From NCBI GenBank assembly GCA_015680685.1, contig MNCI01014147.1:567203-603166 (forward strand): 35,964 nt of DNA. Direction: 5' to 3'. Numbering within the stretch: the first letter of the stretch is position 1; each line of letters begins with the position of its first letter. The notes under the pieces are model-generated. The model was given only the letters and a program-made list of their open reading frames with translations. It was not told the origin of the DNA and did no database searches. Below are positions 29,441 through 35,964 of this stretch, in pieces. The position numbers and the translations under genes were made by a program. The stretch comes from Gnetum montanum. Taxonomy: Eukaryota; Streptophyta; Gnetopsida; Gnetales; Gnetaceae.

Positions 29441-31909
29441 AAAGAATAGATAGAATCTCCTCATACTCAAAGTTTTAATGCTTGTATTATTTTTTGTATT
29501 TCCTTTTTTCATAACAATGATCGTTATGTTTTGTCTATAAGTTAAAATAAATGTAAAAAAGCTTTTGATATTGAAAAGAGTATTATAGAAGGTGGTGCTA
29601 TTTAATGAATTACATGATTGAAGATAATATGAAGAAAGTGCAAGCATAAGGATTAGTTTTTCATAAACTCAAATAACAAAAGAGAATTTATGTAGAAATG
29701 AGGAAAGAGACAAGGGCTTTCTTATCATGAACTCAAAAAATAACTAGGCTTCGAAAGTTTAGTGAAAACATCAAAACCTTCACCAAAAGATAATGTATTA
29801 ATGCCAATACAACAATCTAGTCTTTCTACATGAAATCAATATGATGTTGTGGATACTTTAATAGAAGTTTTTATGAAAGAAGTTCAGTGTTTTAATGAGA
29901 TGTTAGCCTAGTGATAAGACTCTTAATTTGAAAATTTGAAGTTGGGTTTGATTCTACTGGGATTCTACTAGGTAATGCTGAGTTATAAAGTTCTAATTGA
30001 ACTATGGATCTTGGGGTATACCTATATTACAATTATTTCTTAAAGGTATACTAGGAATAGGCCATGTGGGGTAAAGGCACCAAGACAATGATATTTGGAG
30101 CTAATATAACTTCATGGAATTTTTATGAACTAGAAAAGTTAATGGTTGTTTTAGTGTATTGGAATTTTACCTCTTTTTTATGTTTATGAAATAATGTAAC
30201 ATTGATTTTTAATATTATTAAATTTTCTAAATATTTGATTTTTTAATATTATTAAATTTCTTAAGATCCAACACCCTTCCAAGTTGTTCGTTATGTAATG
30301 TGTGTGTGTGAAGAGAGAACTCAAGGCTAGTGGCACAATCCCTATTGTGACATCCCATTCCTAGATGTTTAGAATTAACTTGGTACATACAACAATAATG
30401 GAGTAACTTATAAAATACAGTTGAGTTGAGTGATGCACATTGAACCAAATGGATCCTTACTAACATAAAAATAAATGGGAATGATAAATTATTGTGAATG
30501 TGAAGTTCCATGGTTCTCTTTATATCACTAAGGCCCTTAGAGGCAATCTACCATTGCCATCATGATTAGGCCTCTAAGATCAATGGGGTGATCCATCCCT
30601 TCTTTTTGTGCTTCATTAAACTCTCATCACTTGCTATTATGGCTCTAAAACTTCATGCTAAAATGATCTCAAAGTTACCAACATTAGATGTCATAGATCA
30701 AACACCCAAAGGATGTTACATGTAATTACATCCCCTCATATTAAGGTCTCCCCTAATCCATATCTTCTTCTTCTTGGTATCCTGTATGAAAAAGTTATCT
30801 TTCGACTCCTTCCATTTCATCTATCTTATCCATATAGGTATTTGTCAATTTCTTAATAAGTTTCATTCATATTTTAAACTTATATTCTTTAGTAGTAGTT
30901 AGCCATTGGATGCAATTATGGTTAGAATCATCATAAATCCAATATTTAGCACAACCTTACATGAAAATGAGCTAAGCAATTTGCATGGCCAAATGGTCTA
31001 AAGAAGTAAATCTCTAAATTGAAAGGCAACTTTCAAATCATTAGAGAGTCCAACAACATGAGGCAATGTGCTTTCTAAGTGGAAATAAGCATGTGGAATT
31101 GCTAATAAAGTGAAGTAGATATTGCTGAAAAGAAAACTATATGCATGATGTGATATAAAAAGGAATGTTACATAGAATAAGATTTATTGAAAGAAAATAC
31201 TATATGTGGTTAAAAGAAATGAAAACATAGACACACACAAAATAAATCTTTTAAAATCATATACTTGAAACAAGAGAGTGACAAAACAGATTCATTACAA
31301 TGCCAAGTGTAGATTGGAAAAAATAAAAGTTGAAGGACAAAAAAGCAAAAAATCTTGAGAATGAGCCTAGGAACATATTGTAACCATGCCACAATTCCAC
31401 CATGGACCTATCATATAATTTGAATATTACATGTATGCATCTCTTTCATGCTTGTCAAGTACGAATATTAAAATTAGTAGTTTCATCAATTTTAGCATCT
31501 TAGTTATTTCATTGATTTTTATTTTCTCAAGTATATCATTATTTTAGCCTTATTTCAACCCATCAAAATAACATCAAATGATTAGCCTAAAAAATCCAAG
31601 TCCCATAAAGCCAATACTCCCTCAAATTAATCTTAAAACAAGTAAAAGATAATTCTCACAAGTTGTGGAGAATTTTTAAGCACTTAATGTGCATTTTCGT
31701 TGTCAAAAATTCACCTCAAAATCATTTATCTCTATGAATACATCTCATGTGATTAATAAACACCCCCCCAGCTTGATTCTAGCCCATGTTGCATTACTCT
31801 AGAGGCTAAAACTTCATCTCCAAGCCAACTCTTTTATTGAACTCATCAAAATCCTCATAAATCTCAAACTATGACCTGCAATCTCATTTTCTGGGAAAAC
31901 CTCAAGCTA
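29441..31909. other. Gene-free AT-rich stretch with a possible LTR trace
   Basis: No coding motif is supported. On the minus strand GAGGGGATGTAATTACATGT (about 30742-30723) followed by AACATCC resembles a polypurine tract and LTR start, and TGTGACATCCC occurs on the plus strand at 30347-30357, so an old LTR may occupy part of 30300-30740. I could not define its ends. Confidence 0.35.
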
Positions 31910-32316
31910 ACCACTACCTATGGTCAACTTGTGGTATATTCAACATTAAAATGCTTTTTTTTAATAACCACAACCTCACCATAACTCATAGTATTATTTG
32001 ATACAATAGTCAAAAGCAACAACATGATAACTTTATAGGTGATCATGATCCATGGTCAATACACTACAAGCTCATCACAACTCATGGCCTTTATAGAATA
32101 AAGATGAAGATAGAATGCAATAAATCTATACCAATAGAAGGCATCACAACCCATGGCCAAGCCTCCATAGCTCTATCATTACCTATGGTTAGGGTTTTTA
32201 GCACCCTAATAGACCATGAACTAACCACTACCCATAGCTAAGCATCATGAGATGATCATGAGTCTACCACTATTTGTAGTCCATAAAACCATCACTAAGC
32301 CATCACTCATGGTCCC
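31910..32316 (+). repeat. Nine-copy degenerate ACCACTACCCATGGTCAA motif cluster
   Basis: Related 15-19 base motifs occur at 31910, 31979, 32044, 32073, 32142, 32175, 32224, 32266 and 32301; examples are ACCACTACCTATGGTCAA, CATCACAACCCATGGCCAA and ACCACTACCCATAGCTAAG. Spacings vary from about 29 to 69 bp. No coding sequence or known repeat explains the cluster. Confidence 0.65.
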
Positions 32317-33215
32317 AATTTTGGTCAAATCTTTTAGGTGACTTTTCATGCAAAGATAGTAGTTCTTAGAAGCTAAAGAGACTTTACTTCCATTATACCA
32401 AAAATATAATAATTGGAACAAGTTGTATTAGGTTAAGGTTAACTAACATCTTTTAGAGCTGATTACATTAAAGTCAACAAGAATTATATTAATAAAATAA
32501 GTTTTGTAGTCCAATGAGATTATTCTTTGGATTTAATGATTAGAGATAAGAGGATTAAACTTCTAAATAATAAAATAATCATATCAAGATGCTATTCTAA
32601 TCCTACCTTACAAATAAAAATTTTAATTGTGTAAGGCTTAAAGACTTACATAACCACATTCTCCATTTAATATTTTTCACAACTAGCCACCATACTCTCT
32701 CTAGATTGATTTTTATTTTTTCAAAAGTTCTAGACTAATTTCTATCTTGGTAAAAGTCTTTTAATTTCTTTCCTTTCAAATTTAAATGATCACATATTGG
32801 TAAAGTACTCCAAATTTTATTAATGCATCAATGTCTACTGATCCAAGTTCAAGCTGCCATAACAACTTGTAAAAGATTTGACATATAAATTGTTAATATG
32901 TATTTTTCTATATTTTGTTCAATCATAAGAGAGTGCAAAATATAGTTTGAGAAATTTACAATTAATTGTAAAAAGTATACTAAATCAAAAATGAAATATA
33001 AAACTAATTTAAAATTGGATATGTTAGAATGTTTTAATTTTATATTCTTTAGACAATTAATTAAAGATAAAATGGATTTTTACATTGTGGAAAAAAATAT
33101 AAAACCTAATTTAAAAAATAATAATCGTAATAATTCTAAGAAATCTGTAGCTTAGATCCATAAAATGAGTTTTTAAAAATTTTCAATTTCATACTCAATT
33201 TTACCAATTTTGTTA
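32317..33215. other. Gene-free AT-rich stretch
   Basis: Very AT-rich with no coding motif or repeat recognised on either strand. Confidence 0.6.
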
Positions 33216-34410
33216 TTTTGGCTAAGAGGCCAACTTGTCTCATAGGATAGGGGAGGAAAGGGGAGTGGATTTGTCACCCTCCATGTTCTCATAGGATAGC
33301 GAGGGAGGGGGGAGTGGATTTGTTGCCCTCCATGTAACATACCATGTGTAGGGGAGCCAAAGAATCACTACAGGGGAGCCGAATCTAAAAAGTTAAAAAG
33401 CCAAAGAGTCATTGCAAGGGAGCTAAATCTCTATTTAATTGACGCCCCTCGACCCTTGGGCTTCCCATTCATCTCTTCGTATTTCCTCACGTGCATGCAC
33501 CACATGCAAAGGAGCCAAAAAGTTACTGCAAGGGAGCTGAATCTCTATTCAATTGATGCCCTCGACCCTTGTTTTGGCCAAGAGGCCAACTCATCTCATA
33601 GGATAGGGGGGGAGAGTGGAGTGGATTTGTCACCCTCCATGTTCTTATAGGATAGGGGGGAGGGGGGAGTGGATTTGTCACCCTCCATGTAACGCACCAT
33701 GTGCAGGGGAGCCAAAGAGTCATTGTAGGGGAGCCGAATCTAAAAAGTCAAAAAGCCAAAGAGTCATTGCAAGGGAGCCGAATCTCTATTTGATTGACGT
33801 TCCTCGACCCTTAGGCTCCCCATTCATCTCTTCATATTTCCTCACGTGCATGCACCACATGCAAGGGAGCCAAAGAGTCATTGCAAGGGAGTTGAATCTC
33901 TATTCAATTGATGCCCTTGATCCTTGGGCTCTCCATTCATCTTTTTGTATTTTCTCATGTGCATGCACCATGTGCAGGAAAGCCAAAGAGCTATTGCAGG
34001 GAAGCTGAATCTTTATTCGATTGTAGGGGAGCCAAAGAGTCACTGTAGGGGAGCCGAATCTAAAAATTCAAAAAGCCAAAGAGTCATGACAAGGGAGCTA
34101 AATCTCTATTCAATTGATGCCCTTGAACCATGGGCTCCCCATTCATCTTTCCGTATTCTCTCATGTGCATGCACCATGTGCAGGGAAACTAAAGAGTCAT
34201 TGCAAGGGAGCTGAATCTCTATTCAATTGATGCCCTTGAACCATGGGCTCCCCATTCATCTTTCCGTATTCTCTCATGTGCATGCACCATGTGCAGGGAA
34301 ACTAAAGAGTCATTGCAAGGGAGCCGAATCTTTATTCGATTGATGCCCCTAACCACTAGGTTTCCCATTCGTTTCTTTGTATTCCCTCACACATAAGCCC
34401 TGACATGAGT
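33216..34410 (+). repeat. Higher-order tandem array, 113-bp monomer
   Basis: The basic monomer starts CCAAAGAGTCATTGCAAGGG and is 113-114 bp (starts at about 33401, 33514, 33756, 33870, 33983, 34075, 34188, 34301). Shortened 44-bp variants ending CTAAAAAGTCAAAAAG precede it at 33357, 33712 and about 34031. A third module (TTTTGGCYAAGAGGCCAACT, then a doubled block of about 62 bp with CATAGGATAGGGG and GGATTTGTCACCCTCCATGT) begins at 33216 and 33572, giving a superunit of 356 bp. Each monomer holds GGGGAGCC and GGGCTCCCC, which could pair. Frames seen across it rotate because 113 is not a multiple of three, so they are not genes. Confidence 0.85.
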
Positions 34411-34560
34411 AACCAATGAATATTTATTATTATAAATGATGGGTAATATTGGATAGTTATTATTATTATAAACGATGACGGTTACGATTACAGTAATAAT
34501 GAATATTTATTATTAATAAAAATGGTGACAATTACAATCATGATGACGATTTTGGTGTGG
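34411..34560 (+). repeat. TTATTA-rich decayed microsatellite-like stretch
   Basis: GAATATTTATTATTA occurs twice (34428 and 34501), and AACGATGACGGTTACGATTACA resembles GGTGACAATTACAATCATGA further on, giving an imperfect duplication of about 73 bp. Confidence 0.55.
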
Positions 34561-34643
34561 TACAGTATTTATAGATATTGAACTTGGGCATTGTCTTACA
34601 AGATTCTGAGGTGCAATATTTGAATTTTTACATTTTTAGAAAC

Positions 34644-35964
34644 ATGGATCCTGTTGCTATTCATCGCAATAGAGAAGGCAAAGAACACTCTCTTCAAGAT
34701 CAGCAACAATAATGATCTACTACAACAATTAATACAATTTATGGAGATCATGGTAGTGGGCATGCATGTGGGCATGGCTGAAGAAGAGGATGACCATGGA
34801 TTATAGAAACTAAAAATCCAAAATCGATGACTATAGAGGAGAGAAGATGATTTCTAAAATGAGAAGCAAAACAATGTGAACAAGAATGAGAACTAATTCT
34901 ACGAAATTTAGGAGTATGTAATTTATGCATTTTTTAATATTTCAAAACAAATATTTATCATAGGAAAATCTTCTCATTTTATTTACATACTTACATTGCA
35001 TATATTTTTTTAAGTTACGACAACTTCAAATCCCCTCTCATCACTTGGAAATTCATCCAATGTAATGATCCACATTATTGATACTAATAATGTAAATAAT
35101 CAAGAAGAAATGCAAGTCGATGTTTGCCCATACTCAAGTTGGTAAATAGTTTAATTCAATTTTTATTTTAAATTTTGAAACATTTTTTGTAGGACATTAG
35201 AAATGCATTTGTGTTTGTTAATCAAGCAACATCTATTCCAGAAATCACACATGAAGAAGAACAAAAATTGCAAGAAGATCAAGAAAAACTACATTATAGT
35301 GAGAGTGAGCACCGAAAGAGGCAACATCGATAAGAAGAAAATTTCATTTTATTGAATAAATGAAGCTACAGATGTTGCCAGTGCACCAACAATGGAAATG
35401 CCTTCTTCAGAACCTATTTAGTCTTTCCCAAGATTGCAAAAGGTAAGTATAGAAATTGCTCAAGCAATACATAATTTTAATACTGTAGTTAAAAGTTTTG
35501 CAAATCCACGTTCTTGCAATGTATGCAACGAAATGTTTCTTATCATATTATTGGATTCAACCAGAAGTAGAGGACCCACATGCAATAGGTGCATTAAAGA
35601 AAAGAAACATAATATTTTTGATAGTTTCGATTGTGAAATCAAATGATTTTCTGTTGAAAATAACATGGATCCTAGTATCCAACCACCTATCCTAAGCTGT
35701 TTAACTGAGGTTGAAAAAATGTTAATTACAAAAATCAATCCCATTTTACAAGTTACACATGTAGTTGGTGAACAATTCAAGTATAAAGGTCACACAATTA
35801 GCTTTGGTTAGGATGTCACAAAAATTACTAAAAGACTTCCTCTTAGAATTAAAGGCATCCCTTTCTTGATATTGAGAAAAGTAGATCAAATGGGCACCGA
35901 GTATAATTTCATTGTCAACAAGAGATAGTTTTATGAAGTTTTGATTTTTAAGAAGGCAAATGGT
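34644..35964 (+). pseudogene. Helitron replicase-helicase, N-terminal part, runs off window
   Basis: From about 35360 one frame runs to the window end. It contains QKVSIEIAQAIHNFNTVVKS, a two-part zinc motif (CNVC at 35515-35526 and, after a spacer, CNRC at 35581-35592), then FSVENNMDPSIQPP, LTEVEKMLITKINPILQV and FKYKGHTISFG, the conserved order of Helitron Rep-helicase proteins ahead of the Rep domain. Stops at about 35419, 35644, 35809 and 35926 replace CAG or CGA. An earlier segment from the ATG at 34644 (MDPVAIHRNREGKEHS) includes an arginine-rich stretch with stops at former CGA codons, reading like an AT-hook (R-G-x-P) and a KNPKSMTIEERR helix. GT at 34914 and AG at 35192 could bound introns; one single-base frame change lies near 35357. 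Rep and helicase motifs lie beyond the window, if present. Confidence 0.75.

Noticed and set aside
33456-34214. Plus-strand frames with a repeated CMHHMQ-like segment and a minus-strand frame
   Set aside because: Translations of the 113-bp tandem array; the frame shifts each monomer.
33216-34410. Possible CRISPR array
   Set aside because: Repeats are contiguous monomers of 113 bp without unique spacers, in a plant-like genome.

Overview
The window looks like intergenic DNA from a large, repeat-rich seed-plant genome, possibly a gymnosperm. No intact host gene, rRNA, tRNA or CRISPR array is visible. The plant assignment rests on an LTR element primed by initiator-methionine tRNA, on LINEs ending in a plant-type zf-RVT zinc finger, on Ty1/copia and Helitron remnants, and on AT-rich, strongly decayed sequence. 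The gymnosperm guess is weak.

Layout. 1-2400 holds an LTR/leader-like copy with an ACGT-core promoter module. 4355-9381 is a minus-strand gag-like pseudogene split by a non-autonomous LTR element (5927-9302) with two LTRs, a primer binding site and one acidic reading frame of unknown function. 9382-10088 is a second, inverted copy of the 1-2400 leader family. 10089-11138 is a minus-strand LTR with a polypurine tract; beside it (about 11540-13040) is a decayed gag-like protein. 13125-14842 is a composite of long inverted arms, direct repeats and tandem repeats. 14842-17262 is a 5'-truncated LINE ending in poly(A). 18680-19360 is a minus-strand Ty1/copia reverse transcriptase remnant. 19665-25420 is a longer relative of the LINE, with ORF1, endonuclease, reverse transcriptase, zinc finger and an unusual C-terminal extension. 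25760-26480 holds unidentified minus-strand coding-like sequence. 27248-27623 is a solo LTR with matching 5-bp target duplications. 28160-33215 is AT-rich DNA with local tandem duplications and a nine-copy degenerate motif. 33216-34410 is a higher-order tandem array with a 113-bp monomer. 34644 to the window end is the N-terminal part of a decayed Helitron replicase-helicase.

How it fits together. Nearly every coding remnant keeps one long frame broken by TAA, TAG or TGA at codons explained by C-to-T change (CAA, CAG, CGA, TGG), as expected of methylated, silenced transposons. The points most worth a second look are: (i) an 8-base palindrome, AGACGTCT, and its deaminated forms, spaced at 20 and 33-34 bp in two LTR types; (ii) a LINE family in which both copies carry a gag-like domain and a coiled coil after the zinc finger; (iii) the acidic reading frame of the non-autonomous element; (iv) the inverted-repeat composite with inward-facing TATA boxes. 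All calls are from reading by eye; no alignment or database search was run.
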